A program made the translations under genes and the position numbers. Below are positions 1 through 12,081 of a stretch of 64,000 bases of DNA, piece by piece. The notes beneath the pieces were generated by a model, which was not told where the DNA came from, did not search any database, and worked only from the letters and a program-made list of their open reading frames with translations. Each line of letters opens with the position of its first letter. Within the stretch, counting starts at the first letter, position 1. This DNA is from Medicago truncatula (lineage: Eukaryota; Streptophyta; Magnoliopsida; Fabales; Fabaceae): the NCBI RefSeq assembly GCF_003473485.1, contig NC_053046.1:34549332-34613331 (forward strand), in the 5' to 3' direction.

Positions 1-2060
1 ATTTTAAGTGTGGTAATCAAATGAAAATATACATTTTTTGTTATAAGAAAAACAATAGAGTGGGGTCAGCTGACCCCAATTAGCTTGCCGTGCATCCGTG
101 TCTGCTTGCAAACTTATTAAAGAGAAATATGTAGAAAATGAAAATTAGACGACAAAGGACATAACACATTTTATTTGAGATAACAAATGATGAAAACACA
201 TACACCTCACACCATCTTCAGTCATTTAACGATCGAGAGAAAATCTCCTTGTACAATGACTTAATAAAATCTATGTTGTTTGTCTATCAAAAGACCATAG
301 GAAATGCCCTCACAAAAGCCTTTTAACTAAGTAAAAAATATAAAACAAGCACGAAGATTAATTTATTTGAAGAAAACGTTTTTCTAGAGGATTATTAGAA
401 GAAAATGTTAGTTCTATTTATATCTTATAATTTCTACATTTTTTATATAAGTTAAGCATTTGAAAATTTATTTTTTCTTCACTAAATTGCATTTCTAAGT
501 TTGGTCTCCCTTAAACTTAATTCATGACTCCATCCATGATATATATCATTAATTGCAGGGATAATTGTGGGAAAATCATGAAGAAGTAACATATTTTTTT
601 CTTCTTCAAACATACTGTTACATTACAACTACTATTTTTAATCTCTATGAGTAAAATTATCTATATGTATTTTTTTTTGTTTGAAAAAATCCACAGAATA
701 TATATGTAGGAAAGAAGCAAAGTTTGTTAGATATATAGTTGAGGAGTCAAGATAGTTTCAATTATTAAAAAATCTGCGGTCGTGTGCACCCCTTTCTTTC
801 AACTTGTGTTGATAAATCACTTACGTAAGAAGCTAGGTTTGTTTGTTTGGTTGGTTGGTGGCTGGCTGCTTCCTGCTTCCTGCTTCTATACAATTGGGAA
901 CTTCATACATACAGCTGGATTGATTACAACATCCCTTCTCACTTAAATCAAAAATCGCATTTCAACTTACATCAAAATCTTTATTCAAAAACAAAACTTC
1001 TATCAAAATCTTACTTTGCATTGTTTGTCTTTATTTATATGTTTGTCGACATAGTATACTTGAGTTTGTTTAGAGTACACTGTAAAGATAAAGTTAAGTC
1101 TCTTTTTTTTTTACTCAAGATAAAGTTAAGTCTAAAACTAGATAATATGGTCTTATTGAAAGAAGCTTATATGTACAACTTTTGTTACATATAAATGAAG
1201 TCATAAAATTAATGAATTATATTATAAATGGGTGCTAATCAAGTTACTTCACAAATAATATTTAGGGTAGAGTTATTTTTTTTAATAACTTATTTACTTC
1301 ATGATCAATTCTATTAACTTATAAGAGTAGCGTTATTTTCTTCTAATAAAAAACAGAGAGTAGAGTTACCTTGTTTAATAGCTCCATAAATATTAAAATC
1401 ATTTGATAATTTATGATATAATTAATTTCATTCAAAGGTACGTATGACGATTCTTTTTACACAATTCTTCTTAGCGTAAAGCAACTCTTTCGGTTATTCT
1501 AGAATCACTTGGTTGAAAATCTAAGTACGTTTCAATCTTAGTGGTCAAGGTCATATACTTTGGCACACCAAAAATAAAGATTAAAACAACTCTTTTTAAA
1601 CAACTCTTCTTAGAATAAATCAAATTGGATAAAATTCATGATTTATAATTGAATTAGTTTTAAGTAAACCAACTCATCTTAGAGTTAATCTTACATTATT
1701 CATCAAATGGATAAATATCTAAATGTTGCTATTTTTAAATAAAATTTTGAACGTATTTTAAAGAATAGAATGTTGCTATTCGAGTTTGAACCTGAGACTT
1801 CACATAAAATATTGTCGTATTCTTAGAGTTTGATGTTGGAAATTGTGATTAAATTGAAAGAGACTTCCCTAATCTCTATTTTTGTTAAAGCAAATGGCCA
1901 TGACTATTCTTTCTAAAAAATCATTACTTGAAAATTTAAAAAATTAAAAGTAATAAAATCTAATATAATAACTGGTCCCCCTTAAGCACTTTCATTAATC
2001 AAACGTTAAGAACTATGTAGCATAGATAGATATAGGCAAAGGTTTTATAAAAAGAGATAT
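1..2060. other. AT-rich intergenic DNA, no gene seen
   Basis: No open frame with recognisable protein similarity and no RNA gene is apparent. The stretch is AT-rich with poly-T runs and short low-complexity pieces, such as GGTT and CTTCCTG repeats near 840-890. A perfect palindrome GGGGTCAGCTGACCCC lies near 63-78. From about 2060 onward the sequence becomes alignable to the region upstream of the second protease gene (from about 16290), so the duplicated block probably starts here. Confidence 0.5.
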
Positions 2061-2442
2061 AGTATAGGACTAATAATAATAATACCCAATAATGGAATAG
2101 AATCCCTTATGCTTTGTCAATTAACTCAACCAACACCTTCCACTTCCAAATCCAAATCCACATTCAAAATTCAAAATTGGGTGGCTAGATAAAGTGAAAT
2201 TGAATGGCTAAGACAAACTTTAAGGGGCTATTACCATTACTATATCATTATCATTATGCATAATAAGGTAAGATATATAAAAGATAGTCTCACACTATTT
2301 TTCGGCAAAAAAGCTATAAGATACACCAACTCAACCAAATATAACGCGTCCTCATTTTGAGGCTCTAAAATGTTTTTTCCTTTGTCCTTTTCACATCACC
2401 ATTCAATTTAATTTAATTTAATTTTAATTTTAATTTTTGTCT

Positions 2443-2450
2443 ATATAAAT
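2443..2450 (+). promoter_or_regulatory. TATA box of the first PCS1-like protease gene
   Basis: TATATAAA lies about 150 bp upstream of the ATG at 2601, within otherwise T/A-rich promoter sequence containing repeated AATTT units. Transcription would be expected to start around 2475-2480. The homologous position upstream of the second protease gene lacks this box. Confidence 0.6.
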
Positions 2451-2600
2451 ATCAACCCTTAGCCACAAACCATACCTTGCCACTTACCTCATTCACAATT
2501 GATATTCTCAATCTTCCAAATATAATTTAAAACAAAACAAAAACAAAAAAACAAGAACAAGAAAAGAAAACAATAGTGTTCTGTTTTCCTCTGTTTTTCA

Positions 2601-3929
2601 ATGGCTCTGTTTTCCTCTGTTTCACTATGCATGCTTCTTCTCTTATCATTCTTTTTCTTCACATGTTTCTCATCAAAACCTAATAATCACCATGTAAATG
2701 ACTCATTCTCTCTTTCTTTCCCTCTAACATCTCTTCAAATCTCCACAAACTCCAAAACAAAAACCAACCAACAATTCACAACACTTTCATCTTCATCTTC
2801 TTCTTCCATAAATGTTAAATCATCTTTCAAATATTCTATGGCTCTTGTTGTGACTCTTCCCATTGGCACACCACCACAGCTTCAACAAATGGTTTTAGAC
2901 ACAGGAAGCCAACTTTCATGGATTCAATGTCACAACAAAAAAACACCACAAAAGAAACAACCTCCTACTACTTCATCGTTTGATCCTTCTCTTTCATCTT
3001 CTTTCTTTGTTCTCCCATGTAACCACCCACTTTGTAAACCTCGAGTTCCTGATTTTAGTCTTCCCACAGATTGTGATGCCAATAGTTTATGTCACTATTC
3101 TTATTTCTATGCTGATGGAACTTATGCTGAGGGTAATCTTGTAAGAGAAAAAATTGCTTTCTCTCCTTCCCAAACTACCCCTCCCATCATCCTCGGTTGC
3201 GCTACTCAATCAGATGATGCTAGGGGTATTTTGGGAATGAATCTTGGTCGTCTTGGTTTCCCTTCTCAAGCTAAAATAACAAAATTTTCCTATTGTGTCC
3301 CCACAAAACAAGCCCAACCCGCATCCGGTTCATTTTACCTTGGAAATAACCCAGCTTCATCGAGTTTTCGTTATGTTAATTTATTGACTTTTGGTCAAAG
3401 TCAACGCATGCCGAATTTGGATCCCTTAGCCTACACACTTCCATTGCAAGGGATTAGTATTGGTGGGAAGAAATTGAACATTCCACCTTCTGTTTTTAAA
3501 CCAAACGCTGGTGGGTCAGGTCAAACCATGATTGATTCGGGATCAGAATTTACTTATCTCGTGGACGAAGCTTATAATGTAATAAGGGAGGAGTTGGTGA
3601 AAAAGGTGGGACCCAAGATTAAGAAGGGATACATGTACGGTGGAGTAGCTGACATTTGTTTTGATGGAGATGCAATTGAAATCGGACGGCTCGTAGGAGA
3701 CATGGTGTTTGAGTTTGAGAAAGGAGTGCAAATAGTGATTCCAAAAGAGAGGGTTCTTGCCACGGTGGATGGTGGGGTCCATTGTTTGGGAATGGGAAGA
3801 TCAGAAAGATTGGGTGCGGGTGGTAACATTATTGGCAACTTCCATCAACAAAATCTATGGGTAGAGTTTGATCTTGCCAATCGTAGAGTTGGCTTTGGTG
3901 AGGCTGATTGTAGCAAATTGGCTAAATAA
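2601..3929 (+). CDS. PCS1: PCS1-like aspartic protease (pepsin family A1, plant atypical), copy 1
   Basis: Intronless 442-aa protein resembling Arabidopsis PCS1 (PROMOTION OF CELL SURVIVAL 1), an aspartic protease linked to cell survival in reproductive tissue. Residues 1-25 form a hydrophobic signal peptide, so entry to the secretory pathway is likely. The first catalytic motif DTGS is at D100 and the second, DSGS, at D312. The flap region with YADG is near residue 170. Cysteines typical of the nepenthesin-like A1B group are present, including the C in SYCVP at about 232. The start is the ATG heading the signal peptide. A TATA box lies 150 bp upstream. A diverged tandem copy is at 16732-18057. 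Both catalytic aspartates and overall length match the family, so it is probably functional. Substrate is unknown. Family assignment is sure; PCS1 orthology over a close paralogue is inferred. Confidence 0.9.
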   Translation: MALFSSVSLCMLLLLSFFFFTCFSSKPNNHHVNDSFSLSFPLTSLQISTNSKTKTNQQFTTLSSSSSSSINVKSSFKYSMALVVTLPIGTPPQLQQMVLDTGSQLSWIQCHNKKTPQKKQPPTTSSFDPSLSSSFFVLPCNHPLCKPRVPDFSLPTDCDANSLCHYSYFYADGTYAEGNLVREKIAFSPSQTTPPIILGCATQSDDARGILGMNLGRLGFPSQAKITKFSYCVPTKQAQPASGSFYLGNNPASSSFRYVNLLTFGQSQRMPNLDPLAYTLPLQGISIGGKKLNIPPSVFKPNAGGSGQTMIDSGSEFTYLVDEAYNVIREELVKKVGPKIKKGYMYGGVADICFDGDAIEIGRLVGDMVFEFEKGVQIVIPKERVLATVDGGVHCLGMGRSERLGAGGNIIGNFHQQNLWVEFDLANRRVGFGEADCSKLAK

Positions 3930-3994
3930 AGCATCAAAAGGAAAAGAAAAAAAATTCATATAGTTGAGATATGGCAGCAGCATTCACGAATTGA

Positions 3995-4066
3995 TAATCG
4001 TTGAATTCAGACCAGATAATATATTAAATACGCGACTAAACTGTCTGATTTTAATTCAACGATTAC
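3995..4066. repeat. Foldback just downstream of protease copy 1
   Basis: The arm TAATCGTTGAATTCAGACC is followed about 50 bp later by its near-reverse complement ending ATTCAACGATTA. The same foldback recurs at 18093-18200 after protease copy 2, so it predates the duplication. It could be a small MITE relic or a 3' UTR stem-loop. Confidence 0.5.
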
Positions 4067-4280
4067 CAGTGTCCTAACCATATGAATGAAGGGTATCCCG
4101 ATTATCCCGTCTATAAGAAGTCTTGATATATCCCTAGAAGGAGATGATGATGATAGTATATATGGATGCTAGCACATGTAACTATCATGACTAGGCATGA
4201 GTCGTTTTTTAACTTTATAGGTTCCACTACCCTATAAGAAGTATATTATTACATCATTACTGTACAGATGAAACATACAA

Positions 4281-5329
4281 GCATGAGTCGTGATTGATCA
4301 ACACAATGATGTTTGTAATAGCAACCACAAGAGTGAGTGTGTGACAAAGAAAAGTAAGAAACAAGTCTTCCGTGTTGTAGGGGTAAACGTCAATGGTTTT
4401 GGATTGTGTCAAGTTGTGGGGTTGGTTACATTCATGCTATGCTAAAGAACGATGCGTCAAAGGCCATGATATAATCATGTATATATTAATCTGAATGTGA
4501 CTTATGTATATATCATGTTAGAAGATATGTCAATCATGATGTATATGTGTATGGTTTGATATATTAAGATAAGCTTTGAAATGATGATTTACTATTATAC
4601 TAATAATATGCTCCTCCTTCTTTGAACACGATAGTTTCACCCTCATGTTTATTTATTTATGATATTCTATCAATAAGTTTAAGAGTTTAATTATAATGGA
4701 TGTGACCTTAATCATATCTCAAAATTTAGAGGAAAAATCAATGATAGATAGAAAACTTTTCATAAAATTTAATTACGAGGTCAAACGATACTTATGTGAA
4801 GTTGTTTTCTTAGGAGACTTATGTAAGGTTATTGCAGACATTTTTAAAGATTCAATTATTTCTCCCTAATAGAATGTGTAGTTGATCATTCTAGAATTAG
4901 ATTAGACGAGTCATGATTGCTTTTGAAATTAGATGAATCACGTTTTCAGAATTAATCAAGCCAACCATCATACGAGTTTCTTTTGAATTTGAATTAGCAA
5001 TACTTAACCTCCTTAAAATATCATATAAGATGTGACTAGATGGGTTTATAAATAGAAAAGAAAACAAAAATATAAATTTTCGACATCGCAAATTCTAATT
5101 TACTCATTAATAGAAGATGAATAACTCTATCTATGCTAAGTTGATATCAATCAATTTTTCTTTTTATCTTCTATTAGATGTCAACTCAACATTGGTAAAG
5201 TTACTAACATTTTTTTTGGGATGATCGAGTTACTAATATTTTATTGATGGCTAATGTATTTGTCATCTTTCTGTAGTATATGAATTTAAACAAAAATTTA
5301 TCATATTTATTGTATCTAAAAGAACTTGA
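4281..5329. other. Intergenic, no gene seen
   Basis: AT-rich sequence after the point where similarity to the right duplicate ends. Short open frames here (for example 4897-5091 on the minus strand) have low-complexity composition and no recognisable family. Nothing further can be supported. Confidence 0.4.
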
Positions 5330-6608
5330 GGCTTTCTTTACCCGGTATAACAGGGCTCGGAAATTCGCAGCATTGCGGCAAACATTTCAATTGAGTGACT
5401 GTAACTTTCCCCCCTTTCTTCCCCTGTTCCGGAGATCGATAGAGCCCTCTCGAAACCTAGCTGTGTGAGTTTGGGGGCAAGCACCGAAAATCAAAGTTTA
5501 TCAGAAGCTTGGTCTAAAATTCCTGAAAAATTAGCTTTTTAATTGTCCTCTGTTCTCAACTCGGGAAGGAAATAAATAAGCATGGATTCACCTACTGTGA
5601 TTCGCCTAGCTGGGTGATACCTTTTGGAATAGATCCCACCCAGACTTACTATAAACCATTCTAAAGGCTTATAATCAAACGGACTCTCAAACCATAAGGC
5701 ATGGGGTTCACTTGAAAGTTAAATTCATGAGCTTGTTAACGGTACCTGGGCACCTCTTGCTAGCTGTTCTACCGCCATCTTTGATGGCCTGTAGCTTGAT
5801 TTCGAACAGAGAAATTGCTTCTTTCTATTAAAGGATAGACGAGCGACCGGGAGAAGCAAAACGAAATTAGGATTTGGCCGAAAAAGAGACTGAGGAAAGA
5901 AAGAAGAATGCACCAAAATGCAATTGGATAAAAAAATTATTTTTTTTCTTTGTTTGTATATATATAATAATAAGCGTTATAGGTTGTTGGGCGGCCGGAA
6001 GGTTGCCACGAGTCAGTCAGTTTGGGGGACCTAAGGCAGTTCTCCGTGCACCGGACACGTAGCTTACCGAATCAGTATTTACAGGTTCCCCAGGGAAATA
6101 TGTTGGTCTAGCAGACCGTAAGCTCCCGGAGAGCTCTGACCGCGTGCCTGTTGAAGAATGAGCCCAGAAGGTAATTTTAATGTAGCCCCTCTTTTGCAAT
6201 CAGTTTCGCTACAGCTTCCCTTTGTTCTTGCAAGAGATCAAGACTGGTAGGCAGGCTGCATTAAGTTCGAATAAGATATCAATCTATAATGAAGAAATGA
6301 TAGTAGCTCGTTGTTTGTTCGCCGATTCAAGTGGTACGTGAGTTGGGTTTAGAACGTCGTCTATACAAGGGTTCAAGTTTCGATCGATATTTGCGGAGTT
6401 GATTATCCCTCTCGAAAACGAAGATTTGAAGTGGTTCAAAGTACCAAGCGGGCAAGAACGCACTGATCTGCCCGCTTGCCTGTAGAATCTGAAAAGCAAG
6501 CTCAAATCCCTGTCGAATCTTTCCTTTGGTTGCCTGCCGACCTATTGCATTAAAGACCGGCAATCGAATCTTTGCTTGGCCGGGAGGTTTCTTTCGTATC
6601 AAGAGTGT
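5330..6608. other. Probable nuclear insertion of mitochondrial DNA (NUMT)
   Basis: About 1.28 kb differs sharply from its surroundings. It has much higher GC, few homopolymer runs, and the texture of plant mitochondrial intergenic DNA, with pieces such as GGCGGCCGG and CTTGGCCGGGAGG. A short AT-rich stretch interrupts it at about 5930-5985. No organellar gene or intron domain V could be recognised. The insertion lies between alignable parts of the duplicated block and is absent from the right copy, so it arrived after the duplication. Origin is inferred from composition only. Confidence 0.5.
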
Positions 6609-8827
6609 CTAAAAATTCAAGCACAACTAATAAATGTCGAAATTGTAAGATCGGACATCGTAACTCGAGTTTGAACTCAGAATCTCACAGTTATGTATGA
6701 GTTTAATTTCAGTAAATTAACACTGAAAAAATCAAATGGATAAACACAATAAAAGTATGGACCTAATAAAGACCTCAATTAAGATGTATCGATAAAAGAA
6801 AGCTTATGAGTAGATGAAGCTATGTTATTTTTTAAAATAATTATCGTAGGTTTTGAGAGCAATTGGCCCACCAAAATGATGAAAGTTTATCAATTCGAGA
6901 TATACACGGCACAGCTTTAGCTTAAGGTGTATTATTAGTGGAAGAAGCACTGTACCCAACTTGGAGTTTCATAAACTCAACTCAAGTATCTTAATCAAAA
7001 CAGTTACCGACTTAAATAAATTGTAGAGAGTAGTAGTGTTGAAGTATGTACATGCATGATTGAAGAAGACTCAATTCTAATTAAAAGATGCCACTTAGCT
7101 TTAAATGATTAGACTTTTTAACTAAGCTTAGCCTTAACAACAAACCCTTCATCACGAAAAGACATAAAATTCATTAAATAAAAGAAAAAAATTGAAGAGA
7201 ATTGTTCAAAACTGAAAACGACATAAACCTTGTCAGCATCGACGGCGGTTGTACTATGTGGTCGTGGCACTAGATTTTGTGAAGTGGGGTCCACATAATG
7301 TTGAACTCGTGGACAGCAGAAAATGGATTGGTTCCATATAATTCCCGACAGTCGCATGGTTCACATGATTGTTAACAAAAAACACGTGTCATTTGATTTA
7401 GGGTAAACTTGCTTTTACTTTTGTTTTTCGTTCTTTTTTTACCTTACTACGTGGCTTTTCTTGATACCTCTATTACTTGTATTTTTCAACTTGTTTGTAA
7501 ACTTTTTTTTGACAATAACTTCTTTGTGAATTACTTTCACTTCAATCAAAGTATATCTCTTTTTTGCTACCAGAAAACTAGAACCTTGCCCGTGAAGAGG
7601 TATAAAGATTTGTTTTTATTTTAATACTTTAATCCATGTCTAAAACACTTTGTTAACATTTTTCTTAATATAATGTTAGAGAAATAAAGTATATTATAGT
7701 TATTTTTAAAATAAAGTTATAAAATATGTTTATCGATAAATAATAAATTGATTCAAGTGGTAAGAAACTTAGATACTTTAATTAAATAGTTAATCGTTTG
7801 ATTTTTGACTTTTTCTTATGGGAGAATTTAGTTGAGAGATGATAGTGCACCTTATTTTACCGTTAAAAGATGGTGGAAAATTCGTAGTAATAACAAGATT
7901 GTAAAAAAAAAGAATTTATGTGATGATTTGATGAGTTTTTAAGGGATGTTGGTGTAAACTAATTTCAACCGGTAATGCATCACCATTAATCATCTTACAT
8001 ATATTAAAAATGTTTTAAAATTCAAAGATATAAACTAATATTTTTACTACATATTTATCACTATTATAAATGTAAATTGAAGGATATTGAAATGAGAAAG
8101 ATATATACACGCAGAATGGAGAAAATACAATCAATATCATTTTGAGAGCTGAAAATTACATGTTATTTATAAATGTAATTTGAAGGATATTGAAATGAGA
8201 AAGTTATACACACACAAAGGAGAAAATACAATTAATATCATTTTGAAAGCTGAAAATTACAGTTTTTTATGACATTTTTTTTTTTTAAAAATAAGTCAAT
8301 TATTATTGAACAAAGGGAGTGTGTTTAAATACTATTCTCTTCGAATTTCAAATATAAGAGTAAAAATACATATTATTATCCTTATCTAAATATTTACTAA
8401 TTATCTTATAAAAAATAAATATTTATTAAGAATGAATACAATATAACATCAAAAATAAATATTTACTAATTTCAAGTCATATTTTTAGAATATATACTCT
8501 CAATAGTAGTTTTTATTGCGGTGAAAATAAATTGTGAATTTAGACGTGCTTTTCGTTGTAGCAGTAGAAATCAAAATGTCAACTGATTTTGATGAATATA
8601 TTTTCTTTTTGTTGAAGAATTTATTGAGTATTCTATATAACATCACCTTTCTTATTTTTATAATCAATCTCACAATATAAGATTTTTTTATAAGATTAAC
8701 AATAAATGATTTATAGAAGTAAAATAGATTTTAAATTCTCAGGTTTGCACATCATATCAAAAGTTTTTTTTCCTCTATTGAGTATGACTCATATACAAGA
8801 CATTGAAGAGGCAAGTTACGGTTGAAG
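6609..8827. other. Intergenic AT-rich DNA, no gene seen
   Basis: No supported gene. Short frames at 7118-7357 (minus) and 7409-7624 (plus) are low-complexity and not recognisable. The stretch contains a local tandem duplication at 8064-8265 and then the left target duplication of the Mutator-like element. Confidence 0.4.
8064..8265. repeat. Two-copy tandem repeat of about 103 bp
   Basis: A unit beginning TTATAAATGTAA and containing GAAGGATATTGAAATGAGAAAG, then GAGAAAATACAAT and GCTGAAAATTACA, occurs at 8064-8161 and again from 8167, with scattered mismatches. No coding potential is seen. Confidence 0.7.
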
Positions 8828-8837
8828 GATAATATTG

Positions 8838-10289
8838 GAGTGAACCATCAAATTCGTCCCTGAATTTTTACACGTCGGCCAACTTCATCCTTCAATTATG
8901 CGAAATATCAACTTAATCTTTGAATTTGTCAGACGTCCATCAAAAAAGTCCCTCCGTCCAAGTCCTCCGTTAGCCTTGCTGATCTGTCACCTTGCATGCT
9001 GTGTTGTCTTGTACGAGTGGCAAGAAGGAAGCCACGTGTTCAGGGACTAATTTGATTGAATTGAAAAATGTTGAGTTTTCACTTTTCAGTTTATTTTTTC
9101 CCCTTTTCCCATTTTTTCCGTGCATTACCCATACCTCCTTCTTCACATTCCAGAACATCAAAAACGACCTTGACACTTCTTCTTCTCACTAAAACTTCCT
9201 CCATTTTCACCCCTCCAAAATCATCATCATCTCCGGCGATTTTGACATTTTTGAAGTTTGTGTGTTCGGTTGTGATTAAAGGTAACGCCTTTCCTGTTGT
9301 TTATCAAGTTTTTGTGTTCGTATTCACCCTTATTTTTGTCCGTTTTTGTGTGTTTTCGTTTTAAGTTTTGATCATGTTGTTTATTTTGTTTTTGTGATCG
9401 TTGATGTTCTGCCTTTTTTAGTTTATTTTGTATACATATGTTTCAAGGATCAATTTGATATCTAATTAAATAATTCAGGGACTTATTTGATCGTTTTTTA
9501 TATAACGTAGGAATCTATTTGATAGATAGATAAATAATTTAGGGACTAATTTGATGGCAATATTATTATAGAAAGATCACATTTTTCAATCATCTTCAAC
9601 CTCTTTTGATTAGTTAAACCAACCTTTGGCAGAGGGCAAGCATAGAATGGCCTTCCTAGATTTTTTGAAGTATTGGATTTTCTAATAACACAAATTGTAG
9701 GACACCAACATTCAAGCACTCTCACAACACCATTAAACTTGGAGCTTGACTTTCATAACCGTTTTTTCCCATATTCCCACCCCACATCATTTCAGATTCA
9801 ATTTCGATAGTTTTGCTTCAAATTTTTTTGATGATTTTGGCTTTTAGATTCACTACGAAAAAAATTAGGGTTTGAAGTTTTTTGAATTGGGGCAGAACTG
9901 AACCACTTATTATTGGAGGAAATTTTCATGATTATAGAGTGTATATTGCAGATTGTGTAATCAGGGTTACAATTTTATACAATTGGGGAAGAAAGAGTTG
10001 TTGGTGAAGAAAATAGCCATTTGGGAAGAAAGCCAAAACATTTTCTGCAAATCAATCAATTTAGTCCTTAGAAATGTTTGTTATTATCGGCCAAATTAGT
10101 CCCTGCCTACGTAGCGTCTGACATGCGAGAGGTTAACGGCCACGTCAGCCTTGTTAACGCTCCGTTTGAACAGAAGGACTAACTTGATTGACATTTAACA
10201 AATTCAGGGATTAAATTGATATTTCGCATAATTAAGGGACGAAGTTGGCCGACCCGTAAAAATTCAGGGACGAAGTTGATGATCCACTC
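8838..10289. mobile_element. Non-autonomous Mutator-like transposon with long terminal inverted repeats
   Basis: The 1452-bp element is bounded by GATAATATTG at 8828-8837 and again at 10290-10299, a 9-10 bp target duplication typical of Mutator-like elements. The ends are inverted repeats of roughly 110 bp beginning GAGTG, with blocks such as TCCCTGAATTTTTAC, GTCGGCCAACTTC and ATTATGCGAAATATCAA. No transposase frame is present. The interior has short open frames near 8992-9364 with no recognisable domain; it could be captured genomic sequence or simply filler. It is absent from the right duplicate. Confidence 0.8.
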
Positions 10290-10940
10290 GATAATATTGT
10301 AAACTGAATTGTAGTACTAATACTATGTACATGTAACATTAAAACCCTAATTTGTTACTATAATACAGGCAGAATGATTGTGTCCATTATGTTTAACTTT
10401 CAATATTTTTTTAACCTTATGTTAGTGGTTGTTGTTCTATCATTTTCTTTCTTTTAACTAAACACAACAAAAGTTATATATATCATAAAAATACATGCAC
10501 CCTATGAAGACATTGAACAGCTCAAACAAGATAAAAGAACGAAAGGATTGAAATGAATACTAATTGAGAGGTTACATCACAGTCCACAATAGCATTGTAG
10601 GAGGTTGGCAGGTGTCCACAAAAGCATTTATCATCAGATTGTCATTTTCAGGACTAAGCCCATTTCTGGTTTCAAGAGAAGGAGAAAGTTTCCAACATTT
10701 AAAGGTTCTGTCTTCATTGAAATATCACGAGATAGGTAGGGTGGGGGTGACCCTTATTCTCACTCAAAGTGACATTTTTTTGTTTGTCAAGAAGCCATTA
10801 TTATTAAATTTTATTTTAGCAAGGTAATTCAGAAAAGGAAAAAATAAATACTCTCTTATACTAAATTGTTTTTCATTTTCAAGTGTCACCTTAAATTTCA
10901 TTCTTTAAATATAAAAATGGTGTGATCCAATGATAGCTAG

Positions 10941-11475
10941 TTTTTTTTTTTTAATCAGCAAATATTATTAAACAGCTAAATTGCTACTCAAAACGAACAG
11001 AGACCGGTGAAATTGGAAATACAAATAAAAGGCGCCGTATATATGTGAAACACCCGAAAATAAACACCATAAAAACATCCCAAAGACAACACCCATCAAA
11101 ATCCACCTAAAACAGATCTCTTCACGAAAGCGACCACTGTAAAAACGATATCCAATACCATCCATCGCCACTACTCACCCCTAAAGAAAAAACACCCCAC
11201 AAAAACAAACTCCTAGACCTGAACACCAAAGCTGAGCCACATCCAACAAGCTCCTCCCTGAGAAATCATTCAGCTTCCACTATCTCTCGACCTCCGATCC
11301 ACCGAAAGAAACCATAAAAAGCCCAAATCCAACCTCGAACCAAAGAACTAACTCCTGATCTCGAATCAAAAGTGATCGGCCCACCAGACTTTAGCACCAA
11401 AACAGAAGGACACCCCTCACCTTCGGTACACCAGAGAAACACCAAATCGCGCCAAACAAGATTGTAGCTAGATAC
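10941..11475 (-). mobile_element. 5'-truncated retroelement tail (LINE-like)
   Basis: On the minus strand the piece ends in TTTGCTGATT followed by about a dozen A residues (poly-T on the plus strand near 10941). The preceding ~500 bp is richer in GC than the surroundings and has no protein domain I can name. A poly-A tail with an abrupt, distinct body fits a 5'-truncated LINE or other retroposed 3' UTR. TAGCTAG occurs at both ends and may be part of a target duplication. Classification is tentative. Confidence 0.4.
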
Positions 11476-12081
11476 CGACTCCCGATCTAGTTTGAGTTTG
11501 TTAAAGATTTGATCATGAATTTGACCTCTCACACGTACATATAAAAATTTATTATTTGAGAGAATAAATTCTGAAATGTACGTAAATTCAAGACAATACT
11601 TAGGTCTTTCATTAATTTTAAGTAACATTCTCAATTGAAAGTGAAAGTACTCAAAACAATTTTGAACAACTAAATAGACCAAGTTATACAATTTGACTAT
11701 CAAATTTATTATCAAGTGTCGTTAAGTACTATGACTTCATTAGAATGGTCACAAAGGACCCCATCCTAAATTTCATTTGAAAGCATATGGCTATGATCCA
11801 GGGTTACTAGTTACTACAGCTGTAGCTTGGATGTAAAAAAATAGTATAGAGTGCAATTATCTACATTGAGATATAATATAAGTAGAAAGTAGAACAATAT
11901 TTTTGAATTCAAACCGTAGGTTTTTTCATTTTCCAGATCATAGGTTTTGGTTATATATGCTATTTGGTGTTTACAAAAAGTTATTTCATACCTTTCCAAC
12001 TTATGACAATTATAAAATGGAAGGGAAACACGGTTCATATCCTTTTTTTGTTGGTGAAACACGGTTCATATCTTCTCAGGC

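Noticed and set aside
63..78. Perfect palindrome GGGGTCAGCTGACCCC
   Set aside because: A single short palindrome with no partner element or flanking duplication visible; no function can be supported.
3543..3838. Minus-strand open frames within the protease gene
   Set aside because: Shadows of the real plus-strand gene; the same shadows recur in copy 2.
5330..6608. Organellar gene or group II intron in the GC-rich block
   Set aside because: No recognisable coding frame and no domain V-like hairpin; left as an anonymous mitochondrial-like insertion.
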